Assembly (NCBI GenBank): GCA_910588955.1
Contig: CAJURQ010000017.1
Location: 7,952 to 69,299, forward strand
Length of the DNA stretch: 61,348 bases
Source of the DNA: an uncultured Lachnospiraceae bacterium
GTDB taxonomy: Bacteria > Bacillota > Clostridia > Lachnospirales > Lachnospiraceae
Reading direction: 5' to 3'
The position numbers and the translations under genes were made by a program. Under the pieces are notes generated by a model. It did not search any database, was not told the DNA's origin, and saw only the letters and a list, made by a program, of their open reading frames with translations. Position 1 is the first letter of the stretch. Each line of letters starts with the position of its first letter. This document shows, one piece after another, positions 51,659-61,032 of this stretch.

Positions 51659-52535
51659 AGCCTACCACCTCCGTTTCACTGATAAAGATCTCCTCCAAAG
51701 ACAGCGGAAGCACCTCGTAAAAGATCGTGTCCACCGTGGCAAATCTCGCCTCCACTTCCTCCCTTGTACAGCGCACCGTGATCGTACAGAGAGAGCCCCT
51801 CTGCTCCTTCTTAAGCACCTCAAGCCCGTTTAACGCCTTTAGCTCGTCTTCCACAGCGCAAAACACGCACTGCACCTTCTGGATATTGCACTTCATATCT
51901 TCCAAATCCCTTGACAGCAAAACGCCGCCCTTATGTAAAAGCCCCACATGGTCGCATATATCTTCCAGCTCCCGCAGGTTGTGGGACGCAATCACCGGCG
52001 TCAGCCCCCGCTCCTCCATCTCCTTCGCAAAGATCGACTTGATCCCCTGCCGCATCACCGGGTCAAGCCCGTCGAAGGTCTCGTCGCAGAGAATGTACTT
52101 CGTGTGGGAGCAGATGCCCAAAAGCAAAGCGAGCTGCTTTTTCATACCCTTGGAAAAAGTACCGATTTTCCTGTTTTTATCCAGATTAAATTTCTCCAGA
52201 TACCGGTAAAACTCTTCCCTGTCAAATGCCTCGTAAACGCCGCTGTAATACTTCTCCATCGCCCGCGCGTTGGCATTTGCAAAAAAGTAAGGCTCGTCCG
52301 CGATAAAAAACAGCCGTTTCTTCGCCTCCACGTTGTCATACACGGGCATATTGTCCACCGCCACCGTGCCTTCATCAGGTTTGATCACGCCCGCTATCAT
52401 GCGAAGCACCGTGCTCTTGCCCGCGCCGTTTGTGCCAATCAGCCCGAACACCGTCTTCTCCCTGATGGTAACGCTGACTTCATCGACGGCTCTGATATCT
52501 TCAAACTGCTTCGTCAGATTATGTATTTCTATCAT
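51630..52535 (-). CDS. ABC ATPase, YtrB-like
   Basis: A 301-residue ATPase with Walker A GTNGAGKST, a degenerate signature GTFSKGMKKQLALLLG, Walker B YILCDETFDGLDPVM and switch H in IASHN. The C-terminal extension (about 220-301) is typical of bacitracin/YtrB-type ATPases. It lies between the GntR regulator and the permease. Confidence 0.93.
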   Translation of the reverse strand: MIEIHNLTKQFEDIRAVDEVSVTIREKTVFGLIGTNGAGKSTVLRMIAGVIKPDEGTVAVDNMPVYDNVEAKKRLFFIADEPYFFANANARAMEKYYSGVYEAFDREEFYRYLEKFNLDKNRKIGTFSKGMKKQLALLLGICSHTKYILCDETFDGLDPVMRQGIKSIFAKEMEERGLTPVIASHNLRELEDICDHVGLLHKGGVLLSRDLEDMKCNIQKVQCVFCAVEDELKALNGLEVLKKEQRGSLCTITVRCTREEVEARFATVDTIFYEVLPLSLEEIFISETEVVGYDIKKLILG

Positions 52536-52605
52536 AAACTCCTCTCCTTCCGCAACACTATCGTGTCGTTTCTTCTGTTTGATTCACAAGCTGTACTCTC
52601 TCGTC

Positions 52606-52965
52606 TCAAACCTGCAGATTCTCAATCTCTAATGTGAGCTCCATCTTCGTCATGCCCAGCTCCAATACCTCTCTCACAAGCCGCAGAATCTCTTCCAGAC
52701 ATTCTTTCTTCCGCGTCTCCACAAGTTTCCCGTCGCCGGACACAAAACTGCCCCTGCCTTTCACGGTATAGATAAAATCCTGCCGCTCCAGCTCCGCGTA
52801 CGCCTTCTGAATCGTATTGGGATTGATCGAAAGCTCCATTGCCAGATTTCGGACCGAAGGCATCTGCTCATCCGGCTGCATCACGCCCTTCAAAATCAAA
52901 GTCTTAAATCGTTCCACGACCTGTTCATAGATCGGGCGGGTATCTTTATAGTCTATGAATATCAT
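52606..52965 (-). CDS. GntR-family regulator, YtrA subfamily
   Basis: A 119-residue repressor: a GntR winged helix (MIFIDYKDTRPIYEQVVERFKTLILKG... LSINPNTIQKAYAELERQ) and the short C-terminal helical tail of the YtrA group, without the larger ligand domain of other GntR proteins. The start is the ATG at 52965 (AAAGGAG five bases before); an upstream open frame to 53082 would cross the promoter. It sits first in the regulator-ATPase-permease operon, with a near-consensus YtrA operator upstream, so it is probably autoregulatory. Confidence 0.93.
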   Translation of the reverse strand: MIFIDYKDTRPIYEQVVERFKTLILKGVMQPDEQMPSVRNLAMELSINPNTIQKAYAELERQDFIYTVKGRGSFVSGDGKLVETRKKECLEEILRLVREVLELGMTKMELTLEIENLQV

Positions 52966-52983
52966 AATGTCTCCTTTCTCTGG

Positions 52984-53043
52984 ATTATACCCCCCCCCCA
53001 CAATATTAAGTGTACTATTTGTGGTGGTACAGTTAGTATACAC
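52984..53043 (-). promoter_or_regulatory. Promoter and YtrA-like operator with G10 tract
   Basis: Minus strand -10 TATAAT (52984-52989), directly preceded by ten G residues (52990-52999) and an AT-rich -35 region. Upstream, AGTGTA-N13-TACAGT (53009-53033, plus reading) is one base off the AGTGTA-N13-TACACT operator reported for Bacillus YtrA, as I recall it. TAGTATACAC (53034-53043) adds a further half-site and a second possible -10 (TATACT). The homopolymer lies within the spacer, so slippage could alter promoter strength. Confidence 0.75.
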
Positions 53044-53136
53044 CTGCCTGCCGAAATTTGTCAATAAGAAAGGACCGTACACAAAACTTCCGTGTACGAT
53101 CCTGCCTCTTTTCCTTTTTATCCCGTGTGACGCGCC

Positions 53137-56085
53137 CTACCGCTGCAGATACTGCCGCAGTACGCTCATCAGCAGCTCGATATCAAGCGGTTTCGCAATA
53201 TGAGCGTTCATGCCGCTTTTTAACGCCGCCTCCTTATCGTCCTCCATAGCGTTTGCCGTCATGGCGATAATCGGAAGCGTTTTCACATCCTCGCGAGACA
53301 TCGCCCGAATCGCTTTTGTCGCTTCGTATCCGTTCATAACCGGCATCTGCACATCCATCAGGACGGCGTCATAGTACCCTTCTTCGGATTTTTCCACCAT
53401 TGCGACCGCATCGGTTCCGTCCGGCGCCGACTCGATCATAAACCCTGCCTCCGTGAGAATCACTTCCGCGATTTCACGGTTCAGTTCATTGTCCTCCACA
53501 AGAAGGAGCCTCTTTCCGCTATAATCGGTTTTCGTCCATGCAAGCTCCGATTCCTCCGCCTTCCGGTCTTTATTATTTGCCGCCAGCAGAGCCGCCTTCA
53601 AGTCGGACATAAACAGCGGCTTCGCGCAGAACGCGGTAATGCCTGCCTCCTTCGCCTCCGCCTCGATATCCGTCCAGTCATATGCCGTCAGGATAATGAT
53701 GGGCGTGTCCTCCCCCACCACACTCCGGATTTTTCTCGCCGTCTCAATTCCGTTTATCTCTGGCATCTGCCAGTCGATGATGTAGGTATGGTAAGGATCT
53801 CCCTCCTCATATGCGGACTGGGCGCGGTAGATCGCTTCCCTGCCGGAAGCTGTCCACTCGGCGCGCAGACCTATGCCCTTCAACATTTTGCTCACACTGT
53901 CGCAGACATTTAAGTCGTCGTCCACCACAAGGGAGCGCAGTTCCTCCAGCTCCTTGATCTGCTCCGCCTCTTTTTCCGTATCCTGAAGCTGCAGCGGTAT
54001 CCTTACCGTAAAGGTGCTTCCTTTTCCGACCTCGCTCTCCACGGTGATTTCCCCGCCCATCATATCAATGATGCTCTTTGTGATCGCCATGCCAAGCCCC
54101 GCGCCCTGTATACCGCTTCTCGTGGCGGTGGACTCCCGCTCAAAAGGTTCAAAGATATGTTCCACAAACTCCTGCGACATGCCGATTCCGTTGTCTTTTA
54201 CAATAAATACATAATCGCCCCAGCCGTGCTTAAAGGTGGTATGCTGGGTGATGCGGAAACTCACCATGCCGCCCGCCGGTGTGTACTTGATGGCGTTTCC
54301 TATCAGATTGATGAAAATCTGGTTCAGCTTCAGCGGATCCGCAATGACGTCCTCGTTTACCACCTCAAAGGTGTCGATAAACATTTCCATCTGCTTTGCC
54401 TTCATCTGCGGCTGAATAATGTTCACCAGATTGTGCATCAGTTCGGGTATATTGCATTCCTGATTGTGGATCTGCAGTTTCCCGCTCTCAATGCGGCTCA
54501 TATCCAGAATATCGTTAATAAGCCCCAGCAGATGGTTGCTGGAAGAGAGGATTTTCTGCAGACAGTCCTTCACCTGATCCGTGCGCTCCATATGGCTTGC
54601 CGCGATCGTGGCAAAACCGATAATGGCGTTCATGGGAGTGCGGATATCGTGACTCATATTTGACAGGAAGGTAGTCTTTGCCTGATTTGCGTGCTGCGCC
54701 TGCATCAGGGCATCCTGCAGCGCCTGTGTCTGCTCCCGCTGTCTGCACACCTGTTCCGTGGCGTTCTGACGGACATGTAAAACCCTGACCGGCTTTCCGT
54801 CTCTCCGTTCCAGACACACCGCGGTCAGATGCTCCCACTCCTCTTTTCCCTGCCGGGATACGTGGCACTCGTGAACGACCGCGTCCTTATCGGCAAGGCT
54901 TTCCCTGAGGGAATCTATCTGCCAGAATCGGCGAAAAGCCTCTTTCGCCTCCTCCCCGATAATCTCCGCTGCATGAAGCTCTACGGTCTCACTGTAAACG
55001 CCTTCCATCGGAATACGGGCATTTGTCGGTCCGACTCCCGTCAAATAGGCGTAACTGTCATTTTCCAGATCTACAATCAGATAACGCGATGCAAAGAGAA
55101 TGTTCACGCCACGGAGCACATCGCCCCTCAGCTTATTCTCCACTTCCAGTTCTTTTCGCCGCCCTGCCGCGCGGAAAAGCATATAAATAACATAGATCGC
55201 AAACAGAACCAACAGACAGATTTCCAGCATGACGCCCGCCATATTCGCCCTGCTGATCATGGTCTGCGTGACATTTTTCGGAAAAGCCTGCACAAGGACA
55301 TAATCATATCCCTTCAGATGCATGACGCAGATATTGTCCGTTTTGCAGCCGTCCGCGCATAAAAACGCCGAGTCAGTGCCGTCCGCAAACGCTTTCCGCG
55401 CCGCCTCGGCAGTCCCCTCGTCAATCACACCCGCTTCCGCCAGAGAGGTAAACAAATGGTCCCCGTAAGTGCTGCTGCCTGAATTGGCAACTATCATACC
55501 CTCTTTTGTGCACAAAAACAAATCGGCGGGTTCGCCAAAATAACTGGTGGCAAGCATATCCCGCAGATAGTCTTCCGCAAAATACAGCCCAAGAAACATG
55601 CCTGCAATCTCCAGTCCGTCATACACAGGCGCATAGAACACCATCATGGGCTTTCCCGTAATCCGGGATGCGGACACCGTCTCTAGTCCGCTCTCCCCGC
55701 GCATTCCGTTGACAAAATAATCCCTGTCCGAGCTGTCGCTTGTCTCCCCGTTGGACGCCAGATTGACACCGTCCCTGTTGGTAAACCGGACGGCGTCAAA
55801 AGGGGTGTTATCTTCCCATTCCTTCAGCACACTGGCGTCAACCTGCCCTGCGCCTCCACTGGTGCTGACAAGATAGGCATTATTTTCAATGCGCTGCAGG
55901 GCATTGTTAAATTCGCTCTCGATCCGCTTCACCGTATGTCTGGCGGAATCCTCCGCATAGACCCGGTTCTGCTCCTGAATCCTGTTCCTGTTCAGCGCTG
56001 TATAAACATTAAAAAGCAAAAGTACCACAATCAGAAACAAAAACGCGTAAAAAACAGGCTGCCATGTTTTTTTCTGGTGTTTCAT
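53137..56085 (-). CDS. Hybrid sensor histidine kinase with two receivers
   Basis: A 982-residue membrane kinase. Order: N-terminal helix (about 10-30), extracellular Cache-type sensor (about 40-275), second helix (about 285-308), a PAS-like region (about 330-455), HisKA with the phospho-acceptor in FLSNMSHDIRTPMNAIIGF (about 480), HATPase (NQIFINLIGNAIKYTPAGG, GIGMSQEF), then two receiver domains (about 715-830 with YIIDWQMPEING; about 850-975 with VLMDVQMPVMNGYEAT). It has no Hpt and no separate response regulator nearby. The signal is unknown. Confidence 0.93.
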   Translation of the reverse strand: MKHQKKTWQPVFYAFLFLIVVLLLFNVYTALNRNRIQEQNRVYAEDSARHTVKRIESEFNNALQRIENNAYLVSTSGGAGQVDASVLKEWEDNTPFDAVRFTNRDGVNLASNGETSDSSDRDYFVNGMRGESGLETVSASRITGKPMMVFYAPVYDGLEIAGMFLGLYFAEDYLRDMLATSYFGEPADLFLCTKEGMIVANSGSSTYGDHLFTSLAEAGVIDEGTAEAARKAFADGTDSAFLCADGCKTDNICVMHLKGYDYVLVQAFPKNVTQTMISRANMAGVMLEICLLVLFAIYVIYMLFRAAGRRKELEVENKLRGDVLRGVNILFASRYLIVDLENDSYAYLTGVGPTNARIPMEGVYSETVELHAAEIIGEEAKEAFRRFWQIDSLRESLADKDAVVHECHVSRQGKEEWEHLTAVCLERRDGKPVRVLHVRQNATEQVCRQREQTQALQDALMQAQHANQAKTTFLSNMSHDIRTPMNAIIGFATIAASHMERTDQVKDCLQKILSSSNHLLGLINDILDMSRIESGKLQIHNQECNIPELMHNLVNIIQPQMKAKQMEMFIDTFEVVNEDVIADPLKLNQIFINLIGNAIKYTPAGGMVSFRITQHTTFKHGWGDYVFIVKDNGIGMSQEFVEHIFEPFERESTATRSGIQGAGLGMAITKSIIDMMGGEITVESEVGKGSTFTVRIPLQLQDTEKEAEQIKELEELRSLVVDDDLNVCDSVSKMLKGIGLRAEWTASGREAIYRAQSAYEEGDPYHTYIIDWQMPEINGIETARKIRSVVGEDTPIIILTAYDWTDIEAEAKEAGITAFCAKPLFMSDLKAALLAANNKDRKAEESELAWTKTDYSGKRLLLVEDNELNREIAEVILTEAGFMIESAPDGTDAVAMVEKSEEGYYDAVLMDVQMPVMNGYEATKAIRAMSREDVKTLPIIAMTANAMEDDKEAALKSGMNAHIAKPLDIELLMSVLRQYLQR

Positions 56086-56118
56086 CCCCTCCGGCTCCTC
56101 CCCTGTTCTTACCGGCAG

Positions 56119-57663
56119 TTACTTTACAAGCAGAGATTTCCCCGTCATCTCCGCAGGCTGCTCCTTACCCATCAGCTCAATGATGGTAGGCACGATATCC
56201 GCAAGGCATCCGCCCTCGCGCAGCTTGTAAGCGGGATCCGCATTGACCATAATAAAGGGCACCGGGTTGGTGGTGTGCGCCGTGAAGGGCGCGCCCGTCT
56301 CCTCGTCGATGAGCTGCTCCGCATTGCCGTGGTCCGCGCAGATAAACATCACGCCGTCCACCTCTTTCAGCGCAGTAACCGCCCTGCCGACGCACTCGTC
56401 CACAGCTTCCACAGCCTTGATCGCCGCCTCCTGCACGCCGGTGTGTCCCACCATGTCGGGATTCGCAAAGTTGATGATAATCACGTCGTAATCGCCGGAC
56501 TTAATCGCCTCCACCAGCTTGTCGCACACCTCGTAAGCGCTCATCTGGGGCTTCAAGTCGTAGGTCGCCACATCTTTCGGGGAATTGACCAGAATACGGT
56601 TCTCGCCCTCGTTCGGCTCCTCCACGCCGCCGTTGAAGAAGAAAGTCACATGCGCGTACTTCTCTGTCTCAGCGATTCTCGCCTGTTTCATGCCGTTCGC
56701 CGCAAGCCACTCGCCGAACGTATTGGTAACGGAAATCTTGTGGAACGCCACTTCCTTATTCGGAATGGTGGGATCATAGTCCGAAAAACACACATAGGTT
56801 AAATCCAGTCTCTTCTCCCTCGCAAAGCCCTTGAAGTCGTCATCGCAGAAGCTTCTGGTGATCTCTCTGGCACGGTCGGGACGGAAGTTAAAGAAGATCA
56901 CGGAATCCCCGTCCTGAATGGTCGCCACCGGCGCGCCGTTCTTCTTTACCACCGTAGGCTTCACAAACTCGTCCGTCTCATCCCTGTCATAGGATGCCTG
57001 AATGCCCGCAGGACCGCTCTCCGCCTCCAGACCCTCGCCCTTGGTGAGCGCCAGATAAGCCTTCTCCACTCTGTCGTAGTTATTGTCACGATCCATCGCG
57101 TAGTAGCGTCCCGTCACGGTCGCAACCTCGCCCACGCCGATCTTTTTCATTTCCGCTTCCAGATCTTCCACATAGCCCTTGCCGCTTGCCGGGGGCGTAT
57201 CTCTTCCGTCGAGGAACGCGTGAACATAAACCTTCGTCAGCCCGTTTCTCTTCGCCAGTTCAAGCAGTCCGTAGAGATGGGTGTTGTGGCTGTGCACACC
57301 GCCGTCGGACAACAGCCCGAACATATGCAGGGAAGAATCGTTCTTTTTGCAGTTGTTTACCGCATCCATCAGGGCGGGGTTCTCAAAGAAAGTGCCGTCC
57401 TGAATCTCTTTTGTGATTCTCGTCAGCTCCTGATACACGATGCGCCCCGCGCCCATGTTCAGGTGTCCTACCTCGGAGTTACCCATCTGACCGTCGGGCA
57501 GACCTACCGCCATGCCGCTTGCGTTGCCTTTCACAAAAGGGCACTCCGCCATCAGTTTGTCCATCACCGGCGTTTTCGCCAGTGCAACCGCGTTGCCTTC
57601 CGTTTTCTCATTCAGACCATAGCCGTCCAAAATCATCAATACTGCCGGTTTCTTTGTTCCCAT
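56119..57663 (-). CDS. gpmI: Cofactor-independent phosphoglycerate mutase
   Basis: 2,3-bisphosphoglycerate-independent mutase linking 3- and 2-phosphoglycerate. The 514-residue protein has MILDGYGLN, the catalytic serine in MGNSEVGHLNMGAGRIVYQ, FLDGRDTPP, FFNFRPDRAREITR, NFANPDMVGHTG and ADHGNAEQ, the alkaline phosphatase-fold metal ligands. AGGAG precedes the ATG. Promoter: -35 TTTACA (57746-57751), 17 bp, -10 TATAAT (57723-57728). Confidence 0.97.
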   Translation of the reverse strand: MGTKKPAVLMILDGYGLNEKTEGNAVALAKTPVMDKLMAECPFVKGNASGMAVGLPDGQMGNSEVGHLNMGAGRIVYQELTRITKEIQDGTFFENPALMDAVNNCKKNDSSLHMFGLLSDGGVHSHNTHLYGLLELAKRNGLTKVYVHAFLDGRDTPPASGKGYVEDLEAEMKKIGVGEVATVTGRYYAMDRDNNYDRVEKAYLALTKGEGLEAESGPAGIQASYDRDETDEFVKPTVVKKNGAPVATIQDGDSVIFFNFRPDRAREITRSFCDDDFKGFAREKRLDLTYVCFSDYDPTIPNKEVAFHKISVTNTFGEWLAANGMKQARIAETEKYAHVTFFFNGGVEEPNEGENRILVNSPKDVATYDLKPQMSAYEVCDKLVEAIKSGDYDVIIINFANPDMVGHTGVQEAAIKAVEAVDECVGRAVTALKEVDGVMFICADHGNAEQLIDEETGAPFTAHTTNPVPFIMVNADPAYKLREGGCLADIVPTIIELMGKEQPAEMTGKSLLVK

Positions 57664-57722
57664 GACTTGTTTCTCCTTTTCTATTTCCTTCTTACTCTTT
57701 TATTTTGATAATTTACAGCACT

Positions 57723-57751
57723 ATTATAACTGTTTTATAAAAAGGTGTAAA
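57723..57751 (-). promoter_or_regulatory. Promoter of gpmI
   Basis: Minus strand -35 TTTACA (57746-57751), 17-bp spacer, consensus -10 TATAAT (57723-57728). It is divergent from the promoter at 57773-57801. Confidence 0.75.
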
Positions 57752-57772
57752 GTTATTCAGACTTCCTGCCGC

Positions 57773-57801
57773 TTGTTTTTCTCTTTTCCGCATTATATAA
57801 T
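57773..57801 (+). promoter_or_regulatory. Promoter placing start at the ATG
   Basis: -35 TTGTTT (57773-57778), 17-bp spacer, -10 TATAAT (57796-57801). A start six to eight bases further lies on or next to the ATG at 57809, and no ribosome site is present, so the transcript is probably leaderless. Confidence 0.65.
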
Positions 57802-57808
57802 CACAACT

Positions 57809-58405
57809 ATGGAACACATACACCGCATCAAATACCAGAGCAAACTATATGAACTGCCCTACGAGGTAGTCTACAGCCGCCGCAGAACGTGCGCCGTAAG
57901 CATCTCCGCGGAGGGAGAAATCACCCTGCGGCTGCCCCTTGGCGCCTCGGAGGCGCAGATTAACCGTCTTCTGCTTGAAAAGCAGTCTTGGATTATCCGG
58001 CATTATCTGGAGGCTGTAAAGCGGCGCGAAAGCCGACCCGAATCCAATCTGACGGACGCACAGCGCGCCGCCCTCGAAAAGCGTTATATCGACGCCGCGA
58101 AAGAATACTTTCCGAAACGCGCCGCCTACTTTGCCCCGCTCACGGGCGGGAATTACAGCCGCATCACCATCCGCGACCAGAAAACCCGCTGGGGAAGCTG
58201 CAGTGCGAAAGGCACCCTCTCCTTCAACTGGCGGCTTATGCTTGCGCCGCCCGCCGTCCTCGACTATGTGGTCATCCACGAGCTCTGCCATCTGACCCAC
58301 ATGGATCACTCAAAGGCATTCTGGGCGCTTGTGGAGCGTGTCTGCCCTGACTACCGCACCCACCGAAAATGGCTGAAAGAGCACGGGCAGGAGCTGGCGC
58401 TTTAA
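57809..58405 (+). CDS. YgjP-like (M48/DUF45) metallopeptidase
   Basis: A 198-residue protein with zinc motif VIHELCHLTHMDHSKAFW (about 151-168) and the preceding TRWGSCSAKGTLSFNWRL, typical of YgjP/DUF45 proteins. These resemble SprT and WLM metallopeptidases, with unknown substrate. I use the ATG at 57809; the frame is open to 57662, through the promoter and into gpmI. No Shine-Dalgarno. It is convergent with the helicase gene, overlapping by four bases. Confidence 0.88.
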   Translation: MEHIHRIKYQSKLYELPYEVVYSRRRTCAVSISAEGEITLRLPLGASEAQINRLLLEKQSWIIRHYLEAVKRRESRPESNLTDAQRAALEKRYIDAAKEYFPKRAAYFAPLTGGNYSRITIRDQKTRWGSCSAKGTLSFNWRLMLAPPAVLDYVVIHELCHLTHMDHSKAFWALVERVCPDYRTHRKWLKEHGQELAL

Positions 58406-60180
58406 TCCCATTTTGTTTTGATCCGCAGACCGCCGTAGCGCGGCTCAAAATCGGACTCACGCTTATAGATCGCGCTGCCGTCCCTTCTCACGTCCTTCGG
58501 TTTCCCGTTTGCGAATCGGCTCTTATCCCGATTCTTCCCTTCCTTTTCCGCGCCGGACTTTTTACCGTAGCTGTCTCTTTCGCCGCCTTTTCCGTTCTTT
58601 GCGCCGTAGCTTCCCTTACCTTTTTCACCTCTGCCGCCGGGCTTCTTACCGTAGCCGCTTCGGTCTCTGTCGCCGCCTTTTCCTGCAACGAACTTCCTTT
58701 CGCCGCCACGTCCGCTGCGACCGCCCTTGACGGGCTTCTTCTCAAAGAAAAATTTCTCCGTGCGGATATCCTCGATCTCGTCGCCCAGCTTCATCTTCAT
58801 AAATGCCGCCGCGATCTGCGTCGCGCTGTACTGCCCCAATGCCACGGCATCGAGAATATACTCGGTCGCCCTGCTGATATCCTCGTTCTCGATCACGGCA
58901 AAAGCTTCCTTCAATATCTTCTCCGCCTTCCTTGCGGTGATATCCGCCGCGCTCGGCACCTTGCGCTCCTTGATCTTCGTATGGCAGATGCGCTCGATAT
59001 CCCGGATCTTGTAAGCCTCCCTGCCGACCACAAGCGTAAAGGAACGTCCCGTTTTGCCCGCACGCCCGGTCCTGCCGATACGGTGCACGTAATATTCGAT
59101 ATCGTCCGGCACGTCAAAATTGTAGACTGCCTCCACGTCGCTCACGTCGATCCCTCTCGCCGCCACGTCGGTAGCGATCAGAATATTCGTTCTGCCGCTG
59201 CGGAACAGGTTCATCACCGTGTCCCTCTGCCCCTGCGTCAGATCGCCGTGAAGCCCTTCCACCTCATAGCCTCTGCCCTTCAAATGCTCCGTCAGTTCGT
59301 CCACCATCCGCTTCGTATTGCAGAAAATCAGCGCACGCCCCGGCGCATAATAATCGATCAGGCGGCAGAGCACTTCCTCCTTATCCTGTTTCCGCACCTG
59401 ATAGTAAGCCTGCTTGATCAGAGGAATCGTCACTTCCTTCGGCGTCATCTTGACATAAGCCGCGTCCTTCTGGTACGTCTTTGTGATATCCAGAATCGGC
59501 TTCGGCATGGTGGCGGAAAAAAGCCCGGTCTGCCGCTTCTCGGGCATCTCCTTAAGAATCGTCTCGATATCCTCCCTGAAGCCCATGTTTAACATCTCGT
59601 CCGCCTCATCCAGCACCACCGTATGCACCTGATCCATCTTAAGCGTATGCCTGCGCATATGGTCCATCACACGACCCGGCGTTCCCACCACGATCTGCAC
59701 GCCGGTTTTTAAGTTTTTAATCTGCTTGTAAATCTCCTGCCCGCCGTAGATCGGGAGCACCTTGATCCCGTTCATGTACTTGGCGAACTTGCGCAGTTCG
59801 TCCGCCGCCTGCATTGCCAGCTCCCTTGTGGGGCACAAAATCACAGCCTGCAGGGAACGGTTCTCCGGATTGATCTTCTGCAGGATCGGAATGCCGAATG
59901 CCGCCGTCTTTCCCGTGCCCGTCTGCGCCTGCCCGATAATATCGCGCCCCGTCATAAAGAGCGGGATCGCCTGCTCCTGAATGGGCGTCATATGCTCGAA
60001 GCCGAGCTCCTTCACCGCCCGCAGAATCCTGCCGTCAATGCCCGCGTCCTCATAGCGAAGCCCCTCTTTCTCTTCCCCTTCCTTCTCACCCGCACCGTCG
60101 TCATAACGGTTTGCCGTCAGAATCTCTTTCTCAAGAAAGGCGTCAAAATGTTCATTTTTCCTCTTTTTCTCTCTGCTCAT
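58402..60180 (-). CDS. DEAD-box RNA helicase, CsdA/DeaD-like
   Basis: A 592-residue RNA helicase: Q motif and AQTGTGKTAAFGIPIL, PTRELAMQ, TPGRVMDHM, VLDEADEMLNMGF, FSATMP, ATDVAARGID and HRIGRTGRAG. The C-terminal part (about 450-592) has a helical segment and a long basic tail of G/K/R-rich units (for example KGGDRDRSGYGKKPGGR), usual for RNA-binding tails of cold-shock and ribosome-assembly helicases. Confidence 0.95.
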   Translation of the reverse strand: MSREKKRKNEHFDAFLEKEILTANRYDDGAGEKEGEEKEGLRYEDAGIDGRILRAVKELGFEHMTPIQEQAIPLFMTGRDIIGQAQTGTGKTAAFGIPILQKINPENRSLQAVILCPTRELAMQAADELRKFAKYMNGIKVLPIYGGQEIYKQIKNLKTGVQIVVGTPGRVMDHMRRHTLKMDQVHTVVLDEADEMLNMGFREDIETILKEMPEKRQTGLFSATMPKPILDITKTYQKDAAYVKMTPKEVTIPLIKQAYYQVRKQDKEEVLCRLIDYYAPGRALIFCNTKRMVDELTEHLKGRGYEVEGLHGDLTQGQRDTVMNLFRSGRTNILIATDVAARGIDVSDVEAVYNFDVPDDIEYYVHRIGRTGRAGKTGRSFTLVVGREAYKIRDIERICHTKIKERKVPSAADITARKAEKILKEAFAVIENEDISRATEYILDAVALGQYSATQIAAAFMKMKLGDEIEDIRTEKFFFEKKPVKGGRSGRGGERKFVAGKGGDRDRSGYGKKPGGRGEKGKGSYGAKNGKGGERDSYGKKSGAEKEGKNRDKSRFANGKPKDVRRDGSAIYKRESDFEPRYGGLRIKTKWD

Positions 60181-60255
60181 GTTCTCCTCATTCTCTCACT
60201 AAAATTTTATTTCCTTATACATGTCTGCGCTGCTTTCTGACTCTGCTTATCGCGC

Positions 60256-60288
60256 AAAAAGCGCTGCCAGCTTTTGAGGCATGGCAGC
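60256..60288 (-). terminator. Terminator of mecA
   Basis: GCTGCCA (60263-60269) pairs with TGGCAGC (60282-60288); on the minus strand it is followed by GC and TTTTT (60256-60260). It lies 47 bases past the mecA stop. The adjacent CTTTCTGACTCTGCTTATCGCGCAAAAAGC (60232-60261, shown in part) resembles 39572-39602. Confidence 0.7.
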
Positions 60289-60334
60289 ACCTGTCAACCA
60301 CTCTCTGTTTCATTTTATGCTTTCACATACCATT

Positions 60335-60994
60335 TTAAGCGCGGTATATCCTGCGCAGCCTGCTCACTGCCCGATCCCTGATCAGGCACTCGCCATGCTC
60401 TTCCAGATACCGCATCCGCTCCTCGGAAACCGCGATCAGATTGCCGAACTCCACCGCCTGCGCGCTGATTCTGTTAAACGCCTTATAGGAGAGCCTGTTT
60501 TTCTCAAGCACCAGATAATAGTCCTCTCCCTCCTTGTAAAGATGGCTCTTCACGGAATATGTATTCGGAATCGTCGCCGCGTACTGCATAGTCTGATGCA
60601 TGGTGCAGAAGACGAACATCCTCCTGTTTTCATCAAAATCATCAGCAGCCTGCGATGCCTCTCTCGCACGTTCCTCCTGCCCGGCAAGTTCCGCGCTGAA
60701 TTCCTGCAGCACCTCCTTCAGGTTCTGCAGCATTTCCTTAAACGCCGCGGGACCTTCATCCGTAAACGTCACCACAAGACCGTTGTCCTTAAGCGGCGTG
60801 ATCTGCATGGCAATATTGCCGTTGTTGATCTGGTAGCCCACCTCGTCGTGCGCCCGCTCGATGATATCCCTCAGAAATTCCTCGCCTCTTTCGTTGCGCT
60901 CAAAGATATCAGATAGCGCAAGCCCATACTCCGCCATGTCGTCCGCCGAAACAATACACTGTACTGTCGCATCATTGATCTTTTTATATTTCAT
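60335..60994 (-). CDS. mecA: MecA-like ClpC adaptor protein
   Basis: A 219-residue adaptor. The N-terminal domain binds substrate (MKYKKINDATVQCIVSADDMAEYGLALSDIF), an acidic linker of about 40 residues follows, and the C-terminal domain (RRMFVFCTMHQTMQYAA... KSHLYKEGEDYYLVLEKN) binds ClpC. In Bacillus it targets ComK for proteolysis and negatively regulates competence; the role here is inferred from family membership. Confidence 0.93.
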   Translation of the reverse strand: MKYKKINDATVQCIVSADDMAEYGLALSDIFERNERGEEFLRDIIERAHDEVGYQINNGNIAMQITPLKDNGLVVTFTDEGPAAFKEMLQNLKEVLQEFSAELAGQEERAREASQAADDFDENRRMFVFCTMHQTMQYAATIPNTYSVKSHLYKEGEDYYLVLEKNRLSYKAFNRISAQAVEFGNLIAVSEERMRYLEEHGECLIRDRAVSRLRRIYRA

Positions 60995-61032
60995 GTGTTT
61001 TTTGACCTCATTCTATTGTGAACCCATCTACA

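Noticed and set aside
58369..59592. 407-codon plus-strand frame opposite the DEAD-box helicase
   Set aside because: Entirely antisense to helicase motifs and of odd composition; a shadow.
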